Part shown: positions 1-10,689 of the stretch, piece after piece
Layout of the letters: each line of letters begins with the position of its first letter
Numbering within the stretch: position 1 is the stretch's first letter
Assembly (NCBI RefSeq): GCF_035046505.1
Contig: NC_089826.1
Coordinates: 73,591,254-73,655,253, forward strand
Direction of reading: 5' to 3'
Length of the DNA stretch: 64,000 bases
From: Tiliqua scincoides
Taxonomy: Eukaryota; Chordata; Lepidosauria; Squamata; Scincidae
The notes under the pieces: model-generated
What the model was told of the DNA's origin: nothing
Databases searched by the model: none
What the model saw: only the letters and a program-made list of their open reading frames with translations
Translations under genes and position numbers: made by a program

Positions 1-150
1 CCAACAAGGTGGCAGACTGGTTTGAAGCCCACTCTGAGGAGTTGACACCATTCATTGAGGAAAAGAGGAGAGCTCAAGCAGCATACAAGGCCTGTCCCAG
101 TGAGCGCAACCTGCAGGTCCTCCGAACTGCTCGCAGCAAATCCAACACGT
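1..150 (+). mobile_element. LINE ORF2 internal fragment (linker between endonuclease and reverse transcriptase)
   Basis: The plus-strand translation reads DWFEAHSEELTPFIEEKRRA and then a charged stretch ending ARSKSN. This resembles the conserved segment just before the reverse transcriptase domain in endonuclease-encoding LINEs whose ORF2 ends in a zinc finger, the type also seen at 8148-8568. The match stops near position 150 and the frame then runs into unrelated sequence. The fragment begins at the window edge, so its upstream part may continue outside. The LINE clade is uncertain (possibly RTE-like). Confidence 0.55.
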
Positions 151-198
151 ACTTTCATACAGTTAAACTCCATCTGACAATAAAAGAAGAATTCCACA

Positions 199-255
199 GA
201 ATCAGATCAAGTGTACATTCTGTTGTACATGGAATCAGATCAAGTGTACATTCTG
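199..255. repeat. Short tandem duplication (24-bp unit, 33-bp period)
   Basis: A 24-base unit beginning GAATCAGATCAAGTGT occurs at 199-222 and again at 232-255 with no differences, separated by nine bases. It lies just downstream of the LINE fragment. Perfect identity suggests a recent slippage or repair event. Confidence 0.85.
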
Positions 256-1789
256 GTTGGCCATAAAGCGCTCCCCACCTGGAAGGGGAATAGAATTGAG
301 CCATGAGTGTCCCTGTCACTGACAAAAGGTGGCCAAATACAAACCACCAACTTTACCACACTGCTATTCACTTGTACTAAAATATGGTAAAACCCTTCTT
401 TCCACCAAGTAAGGTTACACCAATGATAAAAATAACCCACAGGAGAGAATTCTCCCCAGGGTAGTTTGGCCATCAGAATCACAAAAGAGAGGGAAGGTCA
501 CTTTTGCCCGAAGATGTATTTGTTGGTGACCATATCTGAAGGCCAAAACAATACACTAGAAGATCTTCAGCCAGTTATCTGAGATGGCAGCATCTCAATT
601 ATCCTTTCTTCAGCAGAGGAGCGGAGTCGTGAGGGTAAGGCTGAAGCCAACTTGCAAATTTGTTCCACAGAGCTGGCAAGAAATTATTGCCTTTGTCAGA
701 AGTATACAGTTATAATTATAATTGAAATTAATACCTTGCGCCAAGGACGTTGGTTTTGTAGAAGGCCCGTCTGCGGCTTTGGAGGCAAATGAGAGGACAT
801 AATTTTGATGTATTAACTGTGGAGTAGGTCTGACTTTTTCAGTGATTATGGAGAGTCTAATAAACGTTGGGGGGGGAGTGCCTGAACATGTCCAAAAAAG
901 GGTTGCTGTGCCGTTAAGTGCGCTGTCTCATGCTGAATGCAATTTACTTCTTTGCAAGGAGGTAATGAGATCAAGGATGGACTGTAGAATGCTTTCAGAG
1001 GCACAAGCCTACCGCAAGCTTCTCACACGGGTGGCACAATACAAGCACGTTAACATGTCCAGTGGTCTTTAATTTGCAATCCGGTCAGTCAAACAAAACC
1101 CTTTGAGTCAATGACATCTCCTACTCTGTGTTCACTGGACAAGCAATGACATGCAATAGAACATTTGGCCAGTAGATAAAACTGCTGTGAGACGAGGCTG
1201 CTTAGCTTAGACAACCAATACTCCATGACAGGCCAAATAGGGGGATTGTTAAACCTTCTGTTGCTACTGCCGATGTGGTATGGAAAAACTGGGGGAGATG
1301 GTTCAAGCATCCATATCTGTCCAAATTATTTGGTTGCCTTGTTTGCAAGATCTTCCTGTTTACAGAAGGTGTAGGATAATGAAATGCCCACATTAAAAAT
1401 CACTGGGAAGTAAGTAATAATAATATTCATTTTGTTGCTGTGGAATCATAGCTGCGCTGAATCAGAATGCTGATCACAACGTTGGAAAGGATTTGGTTTT
1501 CCATATCAGGATATCCAGAAGTGTACAGGATAAAGTGTAATGTTTCTCAATTCTATGTGAGCAAGATACTAGGAGTTCAGGTAGAAAACTCTTAGGCTGT
1601 TTCAGTGTCTATTGGAATTTTTTTTTTTATTCTTTTCCTTGTTTGGGAGGGTAAAAAAAAAGTCAAGCAATTTTAACCAAAAAACAAACACTAAGCTTGA
1701 TTGTACACTAATATCACAAAATCCATGCATTTTAATGCATAAGATGGTCCTATGGATATTTAAAAAAAAATTAGTGTGCAAGGGGGGGG

Positions 1790-2640
1790 CACACAAAACA
1801 GGAAGTGATGGCAGGGCTCGGGGGGTTAGCACTCTGCCCAGCCATGATTCTGATCCCAATTCCCCAGGCACTCCCCCAAAACAAACACATAAGACGGAGG
1901 CTTGGGTAAGCTGGGCCACTTTATTAAATAACAAAAACCACCTGCAGCAGGGAGACCTATCTCCAGCCCCCAAACATGCAGGCAACTAAGGGGAATGGAG
2001 GTAACAATTTACTTCCCCAAGTAATCAACAGGTGTAACCACCTGATTCAAAGCTACCATCCATCAGTGACCAAGCAACCCCTTAACACGGCCAACTCCAA
2101 AGGGTTGAGGCAGCTGGACAGTGCAGATTCCCACAGGCCAAGTCTTGCAGTAGTCTTTTCATATTCCATCCAGGGGGCTTGCCAATCAACCTCACCAAGC
2201 TGGACAAGCAACACCTGAGCAGTCCTGGCTCACACCCTAACCTTGCTCACCTTAGAATAGACACTAAGTTCTCAACTCCTGCCTACCTGCCACACATGAG
2301 ACCTGCTTCAAGTGACCATATAATAAACAAGGACGACCATAAACCTAAAAATAACTGCACCACCCAACGGCAGTCTAGGGTAGGTGAAAAAACTGTCCAC
2401 CATGGCCAATTGGACTGCTAGCAAAAAAATTCCTACTTGTCTTCCATGAAGGGCAACCAGATAATCTCAGATGGAGAGGGTGGACGGACGAGGATCAACA
2501 TACCAAATGTGACTGAGGTAGGAATGGGTTTCTTGCTGCTCCACCCCTTCCCCCACCCAACAAGTGGCCTAGCCAATCAAGAGGGTGCATTCTTGTGTCC
2601 TTTACTCACATGCCTGGATGGGGCCAGGTAAAAATGGTAG
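1790..2640 (-). mobile_element. Possible 3' end of a DIRS/Ngaro-type retroelement (fossil)
   Basis: Positions 1913-1928 (GGGCCACTTTATTAAA) match 27463-27478 exactly, and both are followed within 24-30 bases by CTGCAGCAGGG. On the minus strand this reads as an AATAAA poly(A) signal just before GTGGCCC. At 27.4 kb it forms the 3' end of the recombinase-bearing element. Upstream similarity (1940-2640) is weak by eye, so the right boundary is a guess. An LTR of another family with the same poly(A) context is an alternative. Confidence 0.35.
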
Positions 2641-3185
2641 CAAGCTATAACACACCGCCAGCATTGGCACCACAGCCACAGTGCAAATTTGGGGAGGGGA
2701 ATAAAGCTTAAATTGAAAACATTCATTATCATGTGTTTGACTCCAACTGGCCCATGCCATTCAGCATGCATTCTGTCCGTGGTACTACACAATCAGGATA
2801 GCATTGGGCTGACTAATAATATCTTTTTTTCGGACCACTCAAAATAACACCAAGTCATTTTGGTTGGTTCTTAGAAAAGTATTAGTAGATGATGACTTTG
2901 GAATATAGGTGGTAAAGGTCTTTCAGGCAGCTTTGGTGGGATGCCAGCCATTGTCAGTCATTTCAGTAGTTATCAAACTGAGCTAGGCATCAGGCAGCAG
3001 AGAAGGAATGACATCTTGATGTATGACACCAATATATCATCCCATGTAGTTTTTTGAAGAAATATTGCAATAACTCTCAAAGTGTCATATGGGCGATGAA
3101 GGTGTTCACCTTGCGGCAATAATCAGGTAATGTGATTGCTGTTTTGTAATGTCTACAGCTCAGCCCCAAGCATGTTTGTTTGGAA

Positions 3186-3292
3186 ATGAGTCCCAATTGG
3201 GAGTGACTATCCCCAAGCGTGCATAAGATTACAGCCTGACAAGTCACTCCTTTATATGTTTACTCCAAAGCAAGTCCCACTATATTTAATGT
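3186..3292. repeat. Diverged copies of the ~85-bp palindromic motif
   Basis: Two partial copies lie side by side: one around GAGTCCCAATTGGGAGTGAC, ending in CATAAGATTACAGCC, and one with ACTCCAAAGCAAGTCCCACT. They match the half-sites of the better-preserved copies at 11948, 33845, 53312 and 57508. Confidence 0.4.
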
Positions 3293-3296
3293 CTTA

Positions 3297-3659
3297 GGGC
3301 CCAATCCTATGCTCGGCAGCACGGCTCCGTGCTGCCGAGCACTGTCGCAAACGTGCCATAAGGCACATTTGCCAGCCTCACCGCCGGGCTCCCACCAGTG
3401 CTAGTTCAGTGCCAGCCGGTGCTGGGCTAGCACAGGGTGGTCACCCAGCTTCAGCAGCTTGGCGGTCTCCTGGACTGCCGGGTTGCGGAGCGGTAGGCAG
3501 GGTTGGGGACGGGGATGGGAAGGAGGTGTTCCGGGGAGGGGAGAGGCCAGTGGGGGACACAGAGAGGGTGGGGGGAGGCATGACAGGGAGGTGTGATGCG
3601 GGGAGGGGGGCAGGCTAGAGGCATGCCAGGGGAAGGATGGGAGGTGGGTCCGCATTATG
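3297..3659. repeat. GC-rich interspersed repeat, family B
   Basis: The segment starts with GGGCCCAATCCTATGCTCGG. It contains a local hairpin (CTCGGCAGCACGG against CCGTGCTGCCGAG at about 3313-3341) and the core hairpin GCAAACGTGCC-ATAA-GGCACATTTGC at 3347-3372. A purine-rich GGGGAGG stretch follows. The same order occurs at 24046-24560 and, inverted, at 31195-31620. No coding potential is evident; it looks like a non-autonomous element whose class is unknown to me. Confidence 0.6.
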
Positions 3660-3812
3660 ATGATGGTTGGCAACCTTCAGTCTTGAAGGGCTATGGTATA
3701 AGCCTACAGCACCCACTATTCCCAGGCGGTCTCCCATCCAAGTACTAACCAGGCCTGACCCTGCTTAGCTTCCAAGATCAGATGAGATTGGGCACGTGCA
3801 GGGTAACAACAG
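3660..3812 (-). mobile_element. 5S rRNA-derived SINE, copy 1
   Basis: The minus strand reads as a near-complete 5S rRNA (GGAAGCTAAGCAGGGTCAGG, TTAGTACTTGGATGGGAGAC, TGCTGTAGGCTTATACC) preceded by GTTACCCTGCACGTGCCC and followed by the tail ACTGAAGGTTGCCAACC. It is flanked by a perfect 9-bp target duplication, CGCATTATG, at 3651-3659 and 3813-3821. That shows retrotransposition, so this is not a functional 5S gene. The internal 5S promoter would supply pol III transcription. Confidence 0.9.
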
Positions 3813-3834
3813 CGCATTATGGATTTTTGGATTT

Positions 3835-3960
3835 GGGGTATTTATTTATTTATACCCCTGCCTTTCCAGAAGGCATTACTCAATCCAATTTTCATTACGC
3901 AATCCAATACAAAATATCTGTACAAAATGTACAAAATACATTTTTAAAAAAAAATTAAAA
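3835..3960. repeat. A/T-rich SINE or LINE 3' end with ATTT repeats
   Basis: TATTTATTTATTTATACCCC followed by CTGCCTTTCCAGAAGGCA is the inverted form of the '...CCGCCTTT...ATAAATAAATA' tail common to reptile SINEs and LINEs. An A-rich stretch follows. The family is not resolved. Confidence 0.4.
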
Positions 3961-4829
3961 ATATTCAAACATACTTAAAAGCTGGCACAGCAAATACTGT
4001 AGAAACAACAATTCTACAAACGTATAGGCTGTGACATGTAAAAAGTCAATAAATAGCAAGTTAGGAGATAGGATTGGGCTGTTACACTGTTCTCTATTTG
4101 GCACTTCCTCCAAGTTTGGTTGTTAACACCTTCGGTCCATAATACTTTTTTTTTTTTAATCCTCAGGGGTAGATGAGAGGATGGTCACATACAGATGTGA
4201 TCTTTGGGCCAACCAAGCCAGTAATTGAGTGTATGAAACCTAGGGCTGAATATGCTACTTGTCCATCAGAGTTGATTGTTTACAAACACCTGGACATCCC
4301 TACTAGCCCTTTGAACAGCTTAGGACAGCTTAGATGCTCAATTGGTTCTCAAAAGTACATGCCATTCCAAGAAAGCGAGCTGGCTAGAAGCGATTGTTCT
4401 TGCTGGATCCAGATGAAGAAGAAAAAGGGTACGCAAAATGTCCTGTCTGTTTGGCTATGTGCTCTTTCTGCAACGGCAGAGAGCTATCAAGATTTCACAG
4501 TGACTCGAGGAACATAAACTTTCCTAGGGATCCTTATGCTAAGACTTTCCTTAAGAAAAGTAGTTGGGGGACGAAGAAAGAGAGCCCACAAGTCACAAGT
4601 CATCACAATGTTGTAGACATCAAGTGCGATTGTGTGATCTATCCCCATTTCTGCCCAACGTTGCATAAATGCAACAGGGACCATATGTGTACACCAGTGG
4701 AGCAGGCAGAAAAGGGTTAATCCAAGAAGAATTTATATTCATAAAATGAAGGAGGAAGAGAAAATGCATGAATGAATGGGGAGGGGGGGATGACTTACTA
4801 TTCCTACGGTTATCATCTAAGCTTCTGCT

Positions 4830-5500
4830 CAGATAGTCAACATCTTACCCTTGTTTTCCCACAATCTCTCCCGAATAATCTTCCTAAATATCAAATTAGC
4901 AGCCTAATTTGATTTTGCAATTGCTGTTAATATTAGAACACATCTTAATTTGCTGTTGAAGATACATATGAAGATGCAGCAAATTTCCCTCTCACCCCGG
5001 CAAGAGTAACAGTTCAATGGCACTTGGTAGGGAATGGTATAGGCTATGAATAATCTGCACATTTGATTACTTGTACTCCAGTGAATGACAAGCGTAATTT
5101 TGCCTGGGTTCCGAGAATATATTTAAATGATTTCATTTTGTACTTCTGAATCGACAATTTGATCGTCTTCAGCGCAGCACGCTTCAACTCTTATACATTT
5201 CATATGTGCGCTCGTAGATTATAATCAACCTAGGTTTGTCTCGGCTGCTGGGAATTATTTTTGTCTGGAATAATGTAATGGTTTAATGACATTTGTTTTG
5301 GCGTGCTTCAAACATTATGCAATTAGATGTATACCAACGGTTGACGGATTTAGCCTAATTTTTGCAGGGCTGGTGGGATTTATTTTTGCAGAGCGTTTAT
5401 TTTTTCCCATTTGCTTGTTTGTTCACAAATAATTATTAAAAGAACTGTTGACACACAGCCACTAACATAAAAAGAGACAGATGTGATTTATGTTGGTGCC
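4830..5500. promoter_or_regulatory. Candidate conserved non-coding element
   Basis: This is about 670 bp of unique, AT-rich sequence with no repeat signature. It holds many homeodomain-like cores (CAATTAG near 5319, TAATTATTA near 5429, TTTAATGA near 5282) and an unusual number of retained CpGs in AT-rich context (TCGACAATTTGATCGTCTTC near 5151, GCGCTCGTAG near 5208). Retained CpGs and the lack of decay are typical of developmental enhancers in gene deserts. This is inference from composition only; cross-species alignment is the real test. Confidence 0.35.
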
Positions 5501-5555
5501 TGCAGTATGTGGACTACAAAATGTTTGGGGGCAGGGAACACTGACTTTGAATATA

Positions 5556-5830
5556 GGCGTCCCCCCATATCCGTGAATCTCAGATTCCCCACAGCACCCC
5601 CCGCCCCACTACCTTGCTTATCTTCAATACATTTGCACGAATAACTTGCCTTGCTTTAACCAAAGGCTATAAGCAGAGAGCTTATAACAAGACAAGCAGG
5701 TAAGGAGGCAGGAAGCAGAAAGTTTATGTTCTCTCTTAGTCTCCCTTCTTGCCTGGTTCCCTTTTATCCACGGTTTCGGGTATCTGTAGGGGAAAGGAAC
5801 GTATCCTGCATGCATACCAGGGGATGCCTG
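5556..5830. mobile_element. Tigger/pogo-like MITE
   Basis: The left end GGCGTCCCCCCATATCCG pairs with the right end GGGGATGCCTG. TA dinucleotides flank it at 5554-5555 and 5831-5832. An internal 'TATCCACGGTTTCGGGTATC' motif is characteristic of Tigger-type (Tc1/mariner superfamily) elements. It is non-autonomous; no transposase frame is present. Confidence 0.6.
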
Positions 5831-6355
5831 TATTGCCTTTCAAAAACCTGGGATCTAACAGGAACAGGTGACCATCACCAACAGTGGTCTGAATCCACTG
5901 TATGTAGAACATGGTAACATAATGAGGGATCCTCAAAAGTGGATTGAATTGGGCTTTATTCCTATGTAGGGTGATGGTAGAGGCAAAAGACTAATCCCTG
6001 CTGTGCAAGCCAGAGCCTGTTTGAAGAAAGTGAATACCATTGTGCACCTGAGGCTTTTGTAAAAATGTTCCACATGCAAAAAGACCTGGAATGCTAGTTT
6101 TAGCAGTACAAGGGCACAAGAGGATTGGGGCCTTAGTTTCTATGGCTTCAAGTGAAATTCTAGGGGTCCTGAAGAGGGAAGCACTGCATGGTGGCTTGTC
6201 GAAAGTTCCAAGGTGCCTTGGTTTGGTCTCACTTGTGGAGAGTACCCTGGAGCACTTACCCTGTTGGGTAAGTTCATCTTGAACTATCAAGTGGCTTTAT
6301 ACTAAGCCTAAAAAGCACTATCAAGCTTCCATTACCTGACAGACTACTGGAAATG

Positions 6356-6743
6356 CAGGTGCGCCACCATATCTGCGGATCCCATATCTGCAGATTCAGT
6401 TATCTGTGGATCGTGCCCCCCCCCACACACACTAGTTGATGAAACTAGCCCTAACGCTAAACAGGAAGTGGTTAACTTCTGGTTAACCAAAAGTGGTTAA
6501 CTTTAGCATTAGAGCGAGTTTTGTCAAGCCGGCAGCCTGCTCTGTAACCTGTTAAAACAACTTGTTAAAACAAAACAAAATTTTGCCCAAGTACACTTTT
6601 TAACAATGTTAATGGGCACGCAAGGGGGGGTTATAAGGGCAAACCACTTTTTCTTCAGGGGGCTTCAATTTTTATAGAGTTCTCCATATCCACAGTTTCC
6701 GTATCTGTGGTGGGTCTGTCAAACAGATACAGCGGCATGCTTG
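6356..6743. mobile_element. Tigger/pogo-like MITE
   Basis: The left end CAGGTGCGCCACCATATCTG and the right end CAGATACAGCGGCATGCTTG are imperfect inverted repeats. The right flank is TA (6744-6745). Internal repeated 'ATCTGCGGAT' and 'TATCTGTGGATCG' strings match the other Tigger-like copies in this window. Confidence 0.6.
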
Positions 6744-7339
6744 TATTTGCTTCATTTACAAATCACATATGTAAATAGCGCATAAGAGGAAGCAGATACT
6801 CTTACAGTAGGCAAATTCCACAGTAGATCCCAGAGTGCCATTTGGGCAGGTCTCCAAGGCTTTGCGCCCAATTTCACCCAACTCTAGCTAGAAATGACAG
6901 AACTCTCTCTCCCCCCCCCCCATTCTAGCTGCAACCTGTTCCTATATATACTCACTCTTTGCAGCCCGCTCATCTCAGACCCCACTTCTGCAGGTGAACT
7001 GCTCAGATGCCCTCCACAGCCATTAAAAGGACCATTATGGTGCTTCTGTTTAAATTCCTCATTCCCACCAGGCATCACTTGAGACAAAACCACCACAATA
7101 GACCTGTTCAGAATAATCAAGACAGGGCCAGCGCATATCACCATGACAGAGCAATGCCTCATTTCCCGCACCCTGGGTGAAATGTCTTAATAGCGCCAGC
7201 CTCAACAGCAGTAGGTGGACATATCCCATGATACCCGTCAGTTTCATTAGTGCCATGTCCCATTTTTATAAATGGCTCACAGTGGGGAACGGGGGAAAAT
7301 AAATAAATAAAAACATTAATCAAAGAGTCCATTACGTCC

Positions 7340-7690
7340 AAACGTATGCTACCGCAGTGGGCTGCAAATTCTTATTTCTGGAAAATCAATTCGCCCCCCC
7401 CCCCTCTCTTTATTTTCACTAAAAAAAGAAATCAGAAACTAAATGGCATTATGGTTCAGCAACCACCACCTTCATTAATTTTCACTTGATATGAGGAGCA
7501 AACAAACCGACACAGGCTCGATTCACTTCAGAGGTTTGGTTAAAACATTTCTCCGACTTCGCCATCTATCCGTTCCATTCGTTTATCGAAGTCTTTTTCA
7601 GTCTATTAAAGATCTAATCATAGAAGTCCCCACAAAAGAGAACGCTCATATTAATGTACAGCTGTGCAGCTGCTACACTCACTTGCCCTG
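7340..7690. promoter_or_regulatory. Candidate conserved non-coding element
   Basis: Unique sequence with TTCATTAATTTTCACTTGAT, CpG-containing words in a balanced context (CTCCGACTTCGCCATC, GTTTATCGAAG) and the E-box-like palindrome CAGCTGTGCAGCTG near 7660. A C-tract and a poly(A) run border it. Regulatory function is inferred from composition only. Confidence 0.28.
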
Positions 7691-8147
7691 CTTGCTTTAA
7701 AAAAAAAAAAATTAAGGAGGAGAATGGGCCTTGGGGACGACAGAGCCATATGGCACATGAGAAAATTGCTCTGAGCATTTGTACTTGATATACCTCAGTG
7801 CCAAATGTAAGGAAGGGTGAGCCATTCACACCATCCATCTCACTTATTAAGTCCCACATGAGCATTTCAGCTAATCAGAGTGGAAAGGGACCAATGGCTC
7901 ACATATACCCCAGTGGCTCGCAAAGATATATGACCCACAATGGCCAAACCAAAGGGAATTGGAAAGATGCTTCCATCCTGAACGGGGGAGAAAAAATGAC
8001 CTGGCTGTTTTTAATTCTTCTTCCGGTTGCCCGAACACTAATTCCAGCAATGCAAGAACACAATAGGAGTTGGCCCTCAGTGTTTTAAGTTTATTATCAT
8101 GTCTATCGTCTTCTCACCTCCCTTAATGCCTCAAATGCGGTCATGTC

Positions 8148-8568
8148 ATGAGAATGGATGATGGCCGGATCCCAAAGGATCTCCTCTATGGAGAACTCGT
8201 GCAAGGAAAGCGTCCTACAGGTAGACCACAGCTGCGATACAAGGACATCTGCAAGAGGGATCTGAAGGCTTTAGGAGTGGACCTCAACAAGTGGGAAACC
8301 CTGGCCTCTGAGCAGCCCGCTTGGAGGCAGGCTGTGCAGCATGGCCTTTCCCAGTTTGAAGAGACACTTTGCCAACAGTCTGAGGCTAAGAGGCAAAGAA
8401 GGAAGGCCCACAGCCAGGGAGACAGACCAGGGACAGACTGCACTTGCTCCCGGTGTGGAAGGGATTGTCACTCCCGAATCGGCCTTTTCAGCCACACTAG
8501 ACGCTGTTCCAGAACTACCTTTCAGAGCGCGATACCATAGTCTTTCGAGGCTGAAGGTTGCCAACATC
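8148..8568 (+). mobile_element. LINE ORF2 C-terminus and 3' end
   Basis: A plus-strand frame from 8148 to the stop at 8538-8540 encodes the end of a non-LTR retrotransposon ORF2. It holds the post-RT block with GRPQLRYKDICKRDLKALG and TLASEQPAWR, and a terminal zinc knuckle starting CTCSRCGRDCHSRIGLFSH (C-x2-C-x12-H-x4-C). The initial ATG is just where the frame opens, since the element is 5'-truncated. The short 3' tail ends ATAGTCTTTCGAGGCTGAAG plus GTTGCCAAC and is shared with the 5S-derived SINEs. The LINE clade is uncertain (RTE-like or a relative); the short tail and zinc knuckle argue against CR1 and L1. Confidence 0.75.
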
Positions 8569-9633
8569 CAACTCGGAACCACTACACCATATTCTCATCT
8601 CTCTGCAGCTTGCTTGATTTTCAGCTAGTTTGCTGACCAGCAGGGCCATCATTTGCGTGCCCTCTTATCTCGTTATTTGGTGCTCTGCTTGAGATTTTTA
8701 AACCTAGTGACACAGTGTGGACCCTATGATCATTGCTCATTCCTTGGATACCAAGATGTGGCACTCCTCTTACCAAGGATACCGGATACATAAGGTGTGA
8801 TCTGTGCTATTGACAGGGAGCTCCTATCATTTTTTCCCCAGCACATAACGACCTGCCCCATCTTACATGGGGTTGCCAAACTTGGGATGCCACCATATAG
8901 CCAGATATTCCTGTGAGTGTTTTGTCTATAGACTATTCTGTAGGTAGTGAGCCTTTGTACACTCCCCACCCCATGGCCCACCAAACACCACTGAGCTCTA
9001 ACCCATGCCCAGGAAAGACCTTAGGGCAATTTGACCAAATTGGGCTCTGTTCTTGGAGGATCCCCGCACCGGGGCAGCAAGTGGAGTAGCTGCAGTCGGC
9101 ACCTTGCTCTGTAGCTAACACTCCAGGATTGAATTTTCCGTGCCAAAGTATCATAAGGAAAGTGCAGCAAGCAAAGTGTTGCTGCTAGAGTTGCCCTCTC
9201 ACCCACCCCTGGTTCCGACTGGCTTGAAATTGCCCCCCCCGATGTTGGTGGTCACCTTGCTGTCAGGAGCCATTCTGCTACCTAAAATCCTGGTGAGTTG
9301 AGGGGACCATGGGGTGGGGCCCCGCAAAAACATTTTGTATTGAGTCCCGCAGCTGCTAAGACCGGACTTGCCCACAGCCCTGATTCCACCCTTGGGCCTA
9401 TTCTGGGCTCCATCAATCCAGAGGGCTCTGCTTCACTCTAACCAGCTGGATTCCTAAGCTTTTCTGTCATGGCACCCTTTTGAAGCTCAGCTGACTCTTT
9501 CTCCTAAAGCCTTCTCAAGTCTTAGGAACAGGGTTGCCAATCTAGCCTGCAGTCTCTAGGAATCAACGCTGATTTTGAGGAGATGACTGAAAGCAATCCT
9601 AAAGATGTTCACAGAAGAACATTGGTGGCTAAG

Positions 9634-9811
9634 GCTGCAATCCTAACCCATTTTCCAGCACTGACATAAGAGCAATACAGCTCCGACGAAAGGGAACAAA
9701 CATTCCCTTACTTTGAGAAGGCCTCTGTGAGAGACACCCAACTGCAGGATGCAGCGCACGTCCAATGGGCACAGCTATGCCAGTGCTGGAAAGTGGGTTA
9801 GGATTGCACCC
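9634..9811. mobile_element. Short palindromic MITE
   Basis: The ends are long inverted repeats: CTGCAATCCTAACCCATTTT CCAGCACTG at the left against CAGTGCTGGAAAGTGGGTTA GGATTGCA at the right. A hairpin-like centre (AAAGGGAACAAACATTCCCTT) sits between them. Diverged relatives are at 38940-39055, 55122-55290, 55300-55440 and 62565-62735. There is no coding capacity; the superfamily is not determined. Confidence 0.65.
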
Positions 9812-9904
9812 CAAATCACATTTACTAGGAATTTTAAACCACTTTGAAAGCCTGAGAGTGCTGATATAATGAAATATCTGCTTCAGCATGTGACCCTACA
9901 TGCC

Positions 9905-10165
9905 ACCCTAACCATGCTTCCCTGGAAATAAATCCAAAGACTCCAGTGGGATATGTAACCTGATTCTATACATGTTTCCTAGGAACAAACCACACAATCT
10001 TATACACGTTTACTCAGAAGTAAGTTCTATTGTGTTTAGTGGGGCTCATTTCCGGAATGTGTGCATAGAACGGCACCCTAAGTTCCATTAAGTTCAGACA
10101 GTGACTCCCAAATAAGCATGCACAGGATACTTCGAAGTAAGTATGGTTAGGATTACAAGGATTTC
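9905..10165. repeat. Cluster of ~85-bp palindromic motif copies
   Basis: The best copy, about 9990-10078, carries CAATCTTATACACGTTTACT CAGAAGTAAG and GTGGGGCTCATTTCC. Weaker copies flank it (9912-9980 and 10078-10160, the latter with AGGATACTTCGAAGTAAG). Three near-contiguous copies suggest local multiplication or repeated insertion at one spot. Confidence 0.5.
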
Positions 10166-10412
10166 AAATTATACCACACGATTCTGGAAGCCTGCCACTT
10201 ATATCAGCCACTGGGAAGCATATGACACACAAAATTAAGGACAGTTGCATTACGATTGTTTCATTCATAGTCTGGCTCTTGGAAAGACTAAAAGTGAATT
10301 TGGAATTTCCTTCCTTTTCCAGTGAAATAGCTAAACCATTTTGAGGAGAGCTCAAAAAGTTTTAAAAAAAATTATCAGGAAAATCTCACATCTCTAGTAC
10401 TGCAGTCTGGGT

Positions 10413-10640
10413 TAGTGATTCTCAAACTGTGGATTGCAACCCACAAGTAGGTCACAACCCACATCAAGCCCCGGAATGCCTTTTGGCTTTCAAGTAGCAC
10501 CGGTGCACAACCCACATCGTTGGCCACATCACACGAGGCTTTGCAGCCTTGCATTCTGGGGTGCTTACCAGAAGCCAAAAGGCATTCTGGGTGTGATGTG
10601 GCCAACGGTGGATCACAGCAGTAAAAAATTTGAACCTCTG
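10413..10640. mobile_element. hAT-type MITE
   Basis: The ends are TAGTGATTCTCAAAC and GTTTGAACCTCTG-like (here TTTGAACCTCTG). The 8-bp flanks GTCTGGGT (10405-10412) and GTCTAGGT (10641-10648) match at 7 of 8 sites. The body contains an inverted pair, 'GCCTTTTGGCTTTCAAGTAG' and 'CCAGAAGCCAAAAGGCATTC'. Confidence 0.7.
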
Positions 10641-10689
10641 GTCTAGGTTCTAGATGGTGGGATGGTCCCAAACCCTTAAAATGAGCACA

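Noticed and set aside
1602-1989. Overlapping open frames of about 125 codons on both strands
   Set aside because: The region is low-complexity with T- and A-runs and codon use of no known family; frames open on both strands at once indicate chance.
4173-4720. Two overlapping plus-strand frames of 108-114 codons
   Set aside because: No conserved domain, no codon bias, and the frames overlap in different registers; probably chance in unique sequence.
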